A stretch of 64,000 nucleotides of DNA from an uncultured Oscillospiraceae bacterium. GTDB taxonomy: Bacteria > Bacillota > Clostridia > Oscillospirales > Ruminococcaceae. Position numbers and translations under genes: made by a program. This document shows positions 8,481 to 15,471 of the stretch, piece by piece (position 1 is the first letter of the stretch; every line of letters begins with the position of its first letter). Below the pieces are notes generated by a model that did not search any database, had not been told where the DNA came from, and saw only the letters and a program-made list of their open reading frames with translations. Where the stretch lies: assembly GCA_905197685.1 (NCBI GenBank), contig CAJJZS010000010.1, forward strand, positions 1 to 64,000, given 5' to 3'.

Positions 8481-8915
8481 ATGAACACAACAACAAACTC
8501 AATGTGGATTGTATATGCCTTGCTGTCTGCGGTGTTTGCCGCGCTCACCTCGATTTTGGCAAAACTGGGAATTAACGGGATAGATTCGAACCTTGCCACC
8601 GCAATTCGCACCGTGGTAGTGCTGATTATGGCTTGGGGCATTGTCTTTATGACAGGTGTACAAAAGCAGCTGCCGCATATTGGGACAAGGTCCTGGATTT
8701 TTTTAATCCTTTCCGGCTTGGCAACCGGCTTGTCCTGGCTGTTTTACTACCGCGCCTTGCAGCTGGGGGACGCCAGCCGCGTTGTTCCGATTGACAAATC
8801 CAGTGTGGTAATCAGCATGATTCTTGCCTTTGTTGTTTTGGGAGAAAAGATAACATGGCAGAGCCTGTTGGGCGGCGCGTTGATTACAGCGGGCACTTTT
8901 GTGCTGATTTTGTAG
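8481..8915 (+). CDS. Small EamA/DMT-family transporter
   Basis: A 144-residue membrane protein with about five hydrophobic helices and a single EamA domain, half the usual ten-helix DMT carrier. The family signature lies in LSWLFYYRALQLGDASRVVP followed by a helix ending in LGEKITWQSLLGGALITAGT. Single-domain members generally work as homodimers; the substrate cannot be read. Upstream in-frame codons overlap the preceding terminator, so ATG 8481 behind AAGAAGGAA is chosen. The gene appears monocistronic, facing the rluA-like gene. Confidence 0.85.
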   Translation: MNTTTNSMWIVYALLSAVFAALTSILAKLGINGIDSNLATAIRTVVVLIMAWGIVFMTGVQKQLPHIGTRSWIFLILSGLATGLSWLFYYRALQLGDASRVVPIDKSSVVISMILAFVVLGEKITWQSLLGGALITAGTFVLIL

Positions 8916-9031
8916 AATAAATTCGGTAAAGTGATAAAAAGAATGAGAAAAAATTATCATCAATGCCTAACTTTCTGAAAACCTATTGATTTCTTTTGCG
9001 GGAACGGGTATCCTATAAGAGTAAAACCGAT

Positions 9032-9979
9032 TTAAATTTCATCGGCAAAGGAAACATGGTCAACGGTAAATTCTTTTCCGTTGAGGTAGGATAAAATTCC
9101 GGCGTCGGTGGAAAAATCAAAGCGCAGCTTGTAAGCGTAAAGAGCCTGGTAGCGGTGGGTGTTTCCTTTGTTCATGGCGTTGGTTCCGTATTTGGTGTCC
9201 CCCACCAAAGGATGACCGTAAAAGGCAAGGTGCGCGCGGATTTGGTGGGTGCGTCCCGTTTTTAAATCCACCTCCAACAGGCTGATTTGACCGTTGGTTT
9301 TTAAGGTTTTATAGGAAGTAATGATGGTTTTGCCGTTCGGCACCGGCTGATGAAAGACCCGAACGCGGTTTTGCTCGCCGTCCTTGACCAGATAATCTTT
9401 TAAGGTAGCGGCTTTTGGCTGCAAAACGCCGTGAACCAGGCACAGATATTTTTTGGAAAGTTCCCGGTCCTTGATTTTCTGGTTGAGAATCCGCAGGGCA
9501 GCGGCATTTTTGGCGGCAATCACAATTCCGCCGGTGTTGCGGTCGATGCGGTTGCACAAGGCGGGAACAAAGCTGTTTTCCTCTTCCGGGCGGTATTCGC
9601 CCTTGTTGTACAGGTAGTGGAGAATCCGGTGAATCAGCGTGTCCGGAGTGTTGTCATCGTCTTCGTGAACAACAAGCCCGGGCTTTTTATCCACCAGCAG
9701 AATATTTTCGTCCTCATAAACCACCTGGATTTTGTCGGGAACGGTTAAAAAGGCAAGTTCCTGTCTGTCTTCCCCGAAAAATTCATCGTTGATGTAAAGT
9801 TCCACAAGGTCCCCTTCCGACAGGCGGTCCTGCGGCTCGCAGCGTTTGTGATTTCGCTTGATTCGTTTTAAACGAAAATATTTGTACAATAAGGAGCGCG
9901 GCAGGGCAGGAACCGTTTTTTCCACAAATTTGCTGATGCGCTGACCGGCGTCGTTGGTATTTATCACAAAGGATTTCAT
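9032..9979 (-). CDS. RluA-family 23S rRNA pseudouridine synthase
   Basis: A 315-residue RluA/RluC-type pseudouridine synthase that isomerises uridines, probably in 23S rRNA. An N-terminal S4-like domain (GQRISKFVEKTVP...RIKRNHKR) precedes the catalytic domain with NRIDRNTGGIVIAAK, the motif containing the catalytic aspartate, and TGRTHQIRAHLAFYGHPLVGD. ATG 9979 is preferred over GTG 9991, which falls within the ribosome site AAAGGTG. The target position cannot be told from sequence alone. Confidence 0.93.
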   Translation of the reverse strand: MKSFVINTNDAGQRISKFVEKTVPALPRSLLYKYFRLKRIKRNHKRCEPQDRLSEGDLVELYINDEFFGEDRQELAFLTVPDKIQVVYEDENILLVDKKPGLVVHEDDDNTPDTLIHRILHYLYNKGEYRPEEENSFVPALCNRIDRNTGGIVIAAKNAAALRILNQKIKDRELSKKYLCLVHGVLQPKAATLKDYLVKDGEQNRVRVFHQPVPNGKTIITSYKTLKTNGQISLLEVDLKTGRTHQIRAHLAFYGHPLVGDTKYGTNAMNKGNTHRYQALYAYKLRFDFSTDAGILSYLNGKEFTVDHVSFADEI

Positions 9980-10023
9980 AAGATACAGCACCTTTCTTAC
10001 AGGATAACAAAATAGACAGTTTG

Positions 10024-10052
10024 ATTATAACATACCGATGGGATTTTGAAAA
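10024..10052 (-). promoter_or_regulatory. Promoter for the RluA-family gene
   Basis: On the minus strand TTTTCA (10047-10052) and TATAAT (10024-10029) are 17 nt apart, about 45 nt before the start codon. The -10 is perfect; the -35 is weak. Confidence 0.55.
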
Positions 10053-10099
10053 CCGTTTGCGGTATTCTCAATACGGGACAAAGAGGAGAGAAGTGAAAT

Positions 10100-10786
10100 T
10101 TGGCAGAACAAAACGGACAGAATATCCATCAGGGACACCGTCTGCGATTAAAGCGGCGGTTTCATACAGAGGGGTTACAGCATTTTGAAGAACATACCGC
10201 TTTGGAACTGTTGCTTTTTTATGCGGTTCCGCGGCAGGATACCAACCCCATCGCGCACCGCCTGCTTAACCGTTTCGGCAGCCTGTCCGGCGTATTTTCC
10301 GCTTCGATGCGGGAATTGACCGAGGTGGACGGAGTGGGTGAAAACACCGCAACCTTGCTTCGTCTGGTGCCGGAACTGATGAACTTTTGCAGGGAAAAGG
10401 AGCAGGAGGCGCCCACATTCCACAATCCTCTTTCCATGGGGGAATATTTGGCGCGCAGGCTGTGCGACCAAAAAACCGAAACGATGCTGATGCTTTGCCT
10501 GGACGGGAAAAACCGTGCGATTTGCTGTGAAAAGCTGGGCAGCGGCACAGTCGGCAGTATCACCACCACCGTGCGTGAGGTGGCGCAGCGCTGTCTGCGA
10601 AACAATGTGTCCGCAGTTGTTTTGGCGCACAATCACCCCAGCGGTCTGGCGCTCCCATCTCGCGAAGATATTGTGATGACACGAAAACTTCAGGATTTTT
10701 TGCGGGAAATTGGAGTGCAGCTGCGGGATCATCTCGTTATAACAGAGAGGGAATTTTATTCGATGAAAGACCATAAGCTGTTTTAG
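10100..10786 (+). CDS. radC: RadC-family JAMM-domain protein
   Basis: A 228-residue RadC-like protein. It has an N-terminal helix-hairpin-helix (LTEVDGVGENTATLLRL, about residues 74-90) and a C-terminal JAB/MPN domain with the zinc motif HNHPSGLALPSRED, which fits the H-x-H-x7-S-x2-D pattern exactly. RadC was named for DNA repair in E. coli, but that role is disputed. Translation starts at TTG 10100 behind AGAGGAGAG. It is adjacent to uvrB and uvrA but separated from them by a secreted-protein gene and a terminator. Confidence 0.92.
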   Translation: MAEQNGQNIHQGHRLRLKRRFHTEGLQHFEEHTALELLLFYAVPRQDTNPIAHRLLNRFGSLSGVFSASMRELTEVDGVGENTATLLRLVPELMNFCREKEQEAPTFHNPLSMGEYLARRLCDQKTETMLMLCLDGKNRAICCEKLGSGTVGSITTTVREVAQRCLRNNVSAVVLAHNHPSGLALPSREDIVMTRKLQDFLREIGVQLRDHLVITEREFYSMKDHKLF

Positions 10787-10803
10787 GCTTAGGATAGTCA
10801 GAA

Positions 10804-10850
10804 CGCGCAAATTTTTGCGCGGCTCTCAAAAAAATTCCGCTTTTGCGGAA
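10804..10850 (+). promoter_or_regulatory. Tandem hairpins before the secreted-protein gene
   Basis: Two perfect small hairpins follow each other: CGCGCAAA/TTTGCGCG (10804-10821) and TTCCGC-TTTT-GCGGAA (10835-10850). The second abuts the ribosome site AAGGAGGAG. Neither has a T tract, so they look like 5'-leader structures that could protect or gate translation rather than terminators. Confidence 0.5.
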
Positions 10851-10865
10851 AAAGGAGGAGATTTT

Positions 10866-11747
10866 ATGATGAAAAAAACAATGACCATGATGCTGACAGC
10901 AGCGATGATTCTGTCAATGGGCTTAACAGTGGGGGCGGCTTCTCCCAAGTACAGCATCCATGTGGACGATGACGAGCTGAAAATGAAACAGGACAACAAG
11001 GTTGTCACCTATCAGCTGGAAGATTCCCGCATCACATTGAGCAAAAATAAAGAGGACGGCATTACCGTATCCTTTGTGGAGGAGGACGAGGGCGTCAGAA
11101 AGATTTCTCTGGGAACCCAGAAAACCGTTACCGTATACGGCGAGCTGGACGAACTGAGCATCAGCAAAACGCTGGATAAAGATTACACCGTTGCCATTGA
11201 CGAAAAGGCAAATGTGGATCAGATTTTCTCCGGCGGCAATGCAAAAATCAGCGTGGACGGCGAGGTAGATGATGTATATCTTGTTTCTGCCGGCGCAAGA
11301 CTGGTTGAAAACAGCACCGGTGAAATTGATACCGTTTACGCCAAAAATGAAAACAGCGTAAAGGGCGTTTTGAGCCACCGTGTAAAACCGTATAAAGATG
11401 CTCCCCGTGTAGAAAGCGTATATGACTACGATTATGACGATGACGATGATGACAGAGATTATCATCACAGATATGACGAAGACGATCTGGGTATCTCCAG
11501 AGTGCGCGACAACGGCAGAACCATCAGCTTCTACTGTGAAGTTTCCGGAGCTACCATTCGCTGGAACGGCTCGAAAATCGGCACCACCGACCGCGGCAGC
11601 AACAGCTTTACCGTCGGCTCTTCCCGCTACTGGGACGATAAACTGACCATCTCCAAAGACGGTTACGAAACCGAGGTTTACTACATGGGCGATGCGGACG
11701 ACGGCGACTATCATTACGGCACCAACGTTCATTACCACAGATATTAA
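10866..11747 (+). CDS. Secreted acidic protein with Asp-rich linker
   Basis: A 293-residue exported protein. Residues 1-23 form a signal peptide (MMKKTMTMMLTAAMILSMG, cleavage near GAA). The middle is a repetitive beta-rich segment like a beta-helix or adhesin module. Around residues 185-205 lies an Asp/Tyr/His-rich run, with DYDDDDDDRDYHHRYDEDD at its centre, that may bind calcium or another metal. The C-terminus (SGATIRWNGSKIGTT...ISKDGYE) resembles a PEGA-type surface domain. ATG 10866 has AAGGAGGAG at ideal spacing. It is bounded by a terminator. Function unknown; cell-surface location is inferred. Confidence 0.75.
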   Translation: MMKKTMTMMLTAAMILSMGLTVGAASPKYSIHVDDDELKMKQDNKVVTYQLEDSRITLSKNKEDGITVSFVEEDEGVRKISLGTQKTVTVYGELDELSISKTLDKDYTVAIDEKANVDQIFSGGNAKISVDGEVDDVYLVSAGARLVENSTGEIDTVYAKNENSVKGVLSHRVKPYKDAPRVESVYDYDYDDDDDDRDYHHRYDEDDLGISRVRDNGRTISFYCEVSGATIRWNGSKIGTTDRGSNSFTVGSSRYWDDKLTISKDGYETEVYYMGDADDGDYHYGTNVHYHRY

Positions 11748-11769
11748 ACAATCTTAAATGTTAAAATCA

Positions 11770-11801
11770 GCGGGGGCGGATAAACTTGCCCCCGCCTTTT
11801 T
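11770..11801 (+). terminator. Terminator after the secreted-protein gene
   Basis: GCGGGGGC (11770-11777) pairs perfectly with GCCCCCGC (11788-11795), followed by CTTTTT. Confidence 0.92.
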
Positions 11802-11851
11802 GTCCCCAAAAACATTTGTTTGTAAAACAAAGGAAGAAAGCCGACAGGGAA

Positions 11852-11880
11852 TTGACATTTAATTTGCGCAGTGCTAAAAT
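11852..11880 (+). promoter_or_regulatory. Sigma-A promoter for uvrB
   Basis: TTGACA (11852-11857) and TAAAAT (11875-11880) are 17 nt apart, 45 nt before the uvrB start. I see no clear LexA-type operator next to it. Confidence 0.78.
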
Positions 11881-11925
11881 CAAAGGAGAACAGAAAACAG
11901 CGTCTTTATCAGAAAGGGGAAAACT

Positions 11926-13977
11926 ATGCAGCAGGAAAAAAGTTTTGAATTGGTGTCCGCCTATCAGCCCACCGGCGACCAGCCGCAGGCGATTGAACAG
12001 CTTGCAAAGGGTGTGATAAACGGGGATAAGGAGCAGACGCTGCTCGGCGTAACCGGTTCGGGAAAAACCTTTACCATGGCAAATATTATCAAAGAGGTCA
12101 ACCGTCCCACTCTGGTTTTGGCGCACAACAAAACGCTGGCGGCGCAGCTTTGCTCCGAGTTTAAGGCGTTTTTCCCAAACAACGCGGTGGAGTATTTTGT
12201 GTCCTACTACGATTATTATCAGCCGGAAGCGTATATTGCAAACACCGACACCTATATCGAAAAGGACAGCGCCATTAACGATGAGATTGAAAAGCTGCGG
12301 CATTCGGCGACCTCTGCGCTGTCGGAGCGGCGCGATGTGATTATCGTTGCCAGCGTATCCTGTATCTACTCGTTGGGCGACCCGATTGATTACCGCAACA
12401 TGGTAATTTCCCTGCGCACGGGAATGGAGAAGGAGCGTGACGAGCTGACCAAAAAACTGGTTGAACTTCAGTACGAGCGCAACGACATCAACTTTACCCG
12501 CAACAAGTTTCGGGTACGGGGCGATGTGGTGGAAATTTTCCCCTCCTACGGCAGCGATACGGCAATTCGCGTGGAATTTTTCGGGGACGAAATCGACCGT
12601 ATTTCGGAGATTAACACCGTCACCGGAGAGGTGAAAAATGTAGTTTCCCATGTGGCAATCTATCCGGCGTCCCACTATATTGTGCCGCGGGATAAGATGC
12701 AGCAGGCGCTGTGCGAGATTCGCGACGAGATGGAGGAGCGCGTCGCTTATTTTAAGCAAAACGATAAACTGATTGAAGCGCAGAGAATTATGGAGCGCAC
12801 CAACTACGATATGGAGATGCTCACCGAAATCGGTTTTTGTAAAGGAATCGAAAACTATTCCCGCGTCCTTTCCGGCAGAGCGCCCGGCAGCTGCCCCTAT
12901 ACGCTGCTGGACTATTTCCCGGAAGATTTTTTGCTGTTTGTTGATGAATCCCATGTCACCCTGCCGCAGGTGCGGGGAATGTACGGCGGCGACCGGGCAA
13001 GAAAGAAAAATCTGATTGATTACGGTTTTCGCCTGCCGTCCGCATATGATAACCGCCCGCTGACCTTTGAAGAATTTTACGGAAAACTCAATCAGGTCAT
13101 CTTTGTCAGCGCAACGCCCGGCAATTTTGAAAAAGAAAAAAGCAGCCGCATTGTCGAGCAGGTTATCCGTCCGACCGGTCTGGTTGACCCGGAAATTGAT
13201 GTTCGCCCGATAGACGGGCAGATTGACGATCTGCTTTCCGAAATCAACCTGCGCGTGGAAAAAGGGGAGCGCGTTTTGGTGACGACCCTCACCAAAAAGA
13301 TGGCAGAAGATTTAACCTCCTATTTTGAAAATATGGGGGTTCGGGTGCGGTATATGCACCACGATATCGACACCATCGAGCGAATGGAGATTATCCGTGA
13401 CCTGCGTTTGGGCGAGTTTGATGTTTTGGTCGGCATCAACCTGCTGCGCGAGGGTCTGGATATTCCCGAGGTGTCGCTGGTGGCGATTTTGGACGCGGAT
13501 AAGGAAGGATTTTTGCGAAGCGAAACCTCGCTGATTCAGACAATCGGCAGGGCGGCAAGAAATGCCAACGGTAAGGTTATCATGTATGCCGATTCGGTCA
13601 CCGATTCGATGGAGCGCGCCATCAGCGAAACCTACCGCCGCCGCGAGGTGCAGTTAAAATATAATGAGGAACACGGAATTGTTCCGAAAACCATTCAGAA
13701 AGATGTCCGCGAAATCCTGGAAATTTCTACCAGAGAACACACCGACAAGATCGGAAAGGGCAAAAAGCGAATGAGCCAAACCGAACTGCGCATGACGATT
13801 GAAAAACTGACGGCAGAAATGAAGGGCGCCGCGCAGATTTTGGAATTTGAACACGCGGCATATCTGCGTGATAAAATTAAAAAGTTAAAGGAACAGTACT
13901 CTGCCAACCCAAACTTGAAAATCATGCAGGATGCCGAAGAAAAGAACCGGAAAAAACGGCAGAGCAGAAAAAAATAA
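11926..13977 (+). CDS. uvrB: Excinuclease ABC subunit B
   Basis: UvrB is the damage-verifying helicase-like subunit of nucleotide excision repair. The full-length 683-residue protein has the Walker A site LLGVTGSGKTFTMANII, the beta-hairpin YYDYYQPEAYI that probes the lesion, the DESHVTLPQ Walker B box, helicase motif VI in IQTIGRAARN, and a C-terminal UVR domain (EFEHAAYLRDKIKKLK) that docks UvrC. The ribosome site is AAAGGGG. A nucleotidyltransferase gene follows by 38 bp. Confidence 0.97.
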   Translation: MQQEKSFELVSAYQPTGDQPQAIEQLAKGVINGDKEQTLLGVTGSGKTFTMANIIKEVNRPTLVLAHNKTLAAQLCSEFKAFFPNNAVEYFVSYYDYYQPEAYIANTDTYIEKDSAINDEIEKLRHSATSALSERRDVIIVASVSCIYSLGDPIDYRNMVISLRTGMEKERDELTKKLVELQYERNDINFTRNKFRVRGDVVEIFPSYGSDTAIRVEFFGDEIDRISEINTVTGEVKNVVSHVAIYPASHYIVPRDKMQQALCEIRDEMEERVAYFKQNDKLIEAQRIMERTNYDMEMLTEIGFCKGIENYSRVLSGRAPGSCPYTLLDYFPEDFLLFVDESHVTLPQVRGMYGGDRARKKNLIDYGFRLPSAYDNRPLTFEEFYGKLNQVIFVSATPGNFEKEKSSRIVEQVIRPTGLVDPEIDVRPIDGQIDDLLSEINLRVEKGERVLVTTLTKKMAEDLTSYFENMGVRVRYMHHDIDTIERMEIIRDLRLGEFDVLVGINLLREGLDIPEVSLVAILDADKEGFLRSETSLIQTIGRAARNANGKVIMYADSVTDSMERAISETYRRREVQLKYNEEHGIVPKTIQKDVREILEISTREHTDKIGKGKKRMSQTELRMTIEKLTAEMKGAAQILEFEHAAYLRDKIKKLKEQYSANPNLKIMQDAEEKNRKKRQSRKK

Positions 13978-14015
13978 CGAATGATAAAATAAGAAAGATT
14001 AAGGGGGAAGAAACG

Positions 14016-14687
14016 ATGGATTTTCAGATTGAAACCTATATGCAAACTTTGTTGAGGGAGTTACAGAACGCTTTCGGTTCGCAGCTGCTTTATCTGGGAT
14101 TGCAGGGAAGTTACAGCCGGGGAGAAGCGACCGAAAGCAGCGACATTGACGCGGTGGTTCTTTTGGAGGAGCTGACTCCCGAGCAGATGGGCCGCTACCG
14201 CAAAGTTTTGCAGATGGTGGGCAACAGCGAAAAAAGCTGCGGATTTATCAGCGGCAGAAAGGAGTTTGCAAACTGGAATCGGTTTGAAATCTGTCTGCTG
14301 CTGCACGAAACCAAGGATTACTACGGCAGGCTCGGTGATTTTGCCCCAACTTATACCGCGCAGGATATAAAAGATTATCTGAAAATCAATCTGGGCAACC
14401 TTTACCATGAGCTGTGTCACCGCTATATCCACGCGGACAGACAGCAAGCAGAGCAGTCGCTTCGCTTCTGCGGCAAGATGAGTTTTTATCTCTTGCAGGC
14501 TCTGGGCATTTTAAGACAAAACCGTTATGCCCCGAGCGCAAAGGAACTGGAAAATCTGCTGGAACCGGAAGATTTGCAGGTGCTTGCCCTTTCGCAGTCC
14601 TTAAAAAATCCCGATTATGCAGTTGATTTTGAAAAAGATTTTCGCTTGCTGTTCGATTGGTGCAGCCGACTTCTGCAAACATTGTAA
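14016..14687 (+). CDS. Nucleotidyltransferase-domain protein
   Basis: A 223-residue protein with a Pol-beta-type nucleotidyltransferase motif: GSYSRGEATESSDIDAVVLL (from about residue 30) has the G-S...D-x-D metal-binding arrangement. The C-terminal half is helical, as in aminoglycoside or HEPN-partnered nucleotidyltransferases, but no specific subfamily is clear. ATG 14016 follows AAGGGGG. It is probably co-transcribed with uvrB and is the last gene before the inverted-repeat unit at 14752-15356. Substrate unknown; a link with DNA repair is suggested only by position. Confidence 0.75.
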   Translation: MDFQIETYMQTLLRELQNAFGSQLLYLGLQGSYSRGEATESSDIDAVVLLEELTPEQMGRYRKVLQMVGNSEKSCGFISGRKEFANWNRFEICLLLHETKDYYGRLGDFAPTYTAQDIKDYLKINLGNLYHELCHRYIHADRQQAEQSLRFCGKMSFYLLQALGILRQNRYAPSAKELENLLEPEDLQVLALSQSLKNPDYAVDFEKDFRLLFDWCSRLLQTL

Positions 14688-14751
14688 AAATTTTATGTAA
14701 TCGTGTAATTGACAGCTTTTATAGATGTCGGTTTATCGGGAATGTTTTTTA

Positions 14752-14862
14752 AAAAATCTTCTCTTTCACCTATACCCCGAAATGCCCAAAAAGTTGCACC
14801 GAAATATGCAACAATCGCACAGTTACGAAAAATTTTGTTTTTTTACGCTTAATATCTAACGG
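14752..14862 (+). repeat. Left inverted-repeat arm
   Basis: The arm runs AAAAATC, then the core 14761-14781 (CTCTTTCACCTATACCCCGA plus A), then an inner hairpin GTTGCA/TGCAAC. It matches the reverse complement of 15249-15356 along its length with small gaps; the outer third is nearly perfect and the inner part is diverged. Confidence 0.7.
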
Positions 14863-15041
14863 ACAACGGCAGGCAAAGCAAAAAAACCACACAAACTTTC
14901 TGTGTTTTTTATTGACAGTTTCCTATATCCTGTTTGCACGATTTGACCGATTGAAGCTGAAAAAGATACGGTATGATTGAAAAAACAGCGGCATTGTGTT
15001 TTATCATAAAAGGATAAATAGGAAGTTAAGGAGGAATACTT

Positions 15042-15203
15042 ATGGATCGTTTTAAAAAAATTTATCAGCAAGGGACTATTGATGTAGTTGAAATTTGGGT
15101 TGATACACAAACAGGTGTGAACTATGTTTTTCATAGAAACGGAAATGCAGCAGGATTTACGCCGTTGATTGATAAAGACGGCAAACCGGTAGTAAGTCAA
15201 TAG
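15042..15203 (+). CDS. DUF6440-like small protein
   Basis: A 53-residue protein starting MDRFKKIYQQGTIDVVEIW, with VDTQTGVNYVFHRNG and FTPLIDKDGKPVV. This matches my recollection of the DUF6440 family of small Firmicutes and phage-associated proteins, whose function is unknown. ATG 15042 has a near-ideal AAGGAGG 6 nt upstream, and TAG at 15201-15203 closes the frame. It is the only gene inside the inverted-repeat unit 14752-15356. No clean promoter could be assigned. Family assignment is from motif memory, not a search. Confidence 0.75.
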   Translation: MDRFKKIYQQGTIDVVEIWVDTQTGVNYVFHRNGNAAGFTPLIDKDGKPVVSQ

Positions 15204-15248
15204 TGCCGTAAATTCCGCTTGCTTGGGAAAGTCGTTTGAATCAAAAAA

Positions 15249-15356
15249 CGGGAGTTATATCAAGAAAAAAATAAAAATTTTATCCAATCGTGTGATAGTT
15301 GCACCTTTGTATGCAATTTTTTGCTCAATTCGGGGTATAGGTGAAAGAGGATTTTT
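15249..15356 (-). repeat. Right inverted-repeat arm
   Basis: Reverse-complement partner of 14752-14862. The 21-bp core is at 15329-15349, and the inner hairpin is GTTGCA...TGCAAT at 15299-15316. The arm ends about 115 bp before uvrA. Confidence 0.7.
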
Positions 15357-15471
15357 GAAAGAGCCGGTTAAAACGGAATCGGGAAAACGAAAAAAATCCG
15401 TTCCCCTCCGAATCTTTTACAAACTAAGCGCAAAACGAAAAAATATGTGAGTAAAAATAAAGGAGAACAGA

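Larger units (their letters stand above)
14752..15356. mobile_element. Candidate 0.6-kb inverted-repeat unit carrying a small gene
   Basis: The unit is bounded by imperfect inverted repeats of about 110 bp (14752-14862 and 15249-15356) that share a perfect 21-bp core at 14761-14781 and 15329-15349. Each arm also contains its own small palindrome, GTTGCA...TGCAA(C/T). The interior is more AT-rich than its neighbours and holds one 53-codon gene with a strong ribosome site. No transposase and no target-site duplication are visible. It could be a MITE-like cargo element or an unusual large foldback. Confidence 0.55.

Noticed and set aside
8916..9031. Plus-strand promoter TTGATT and TATCCT in front of the convergent rluA-like gene
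   Set aside because: Both boxes are weak and no plus-strand gene follows.
14856..15200. A 114-codon minus-strand frame inside the inverted-repeat unit
   Set aside because: It is the mirror of the DUF6440-like gene and repeat arm. It has no ribosome site, and the plus-strand gene has a near-perfect one.
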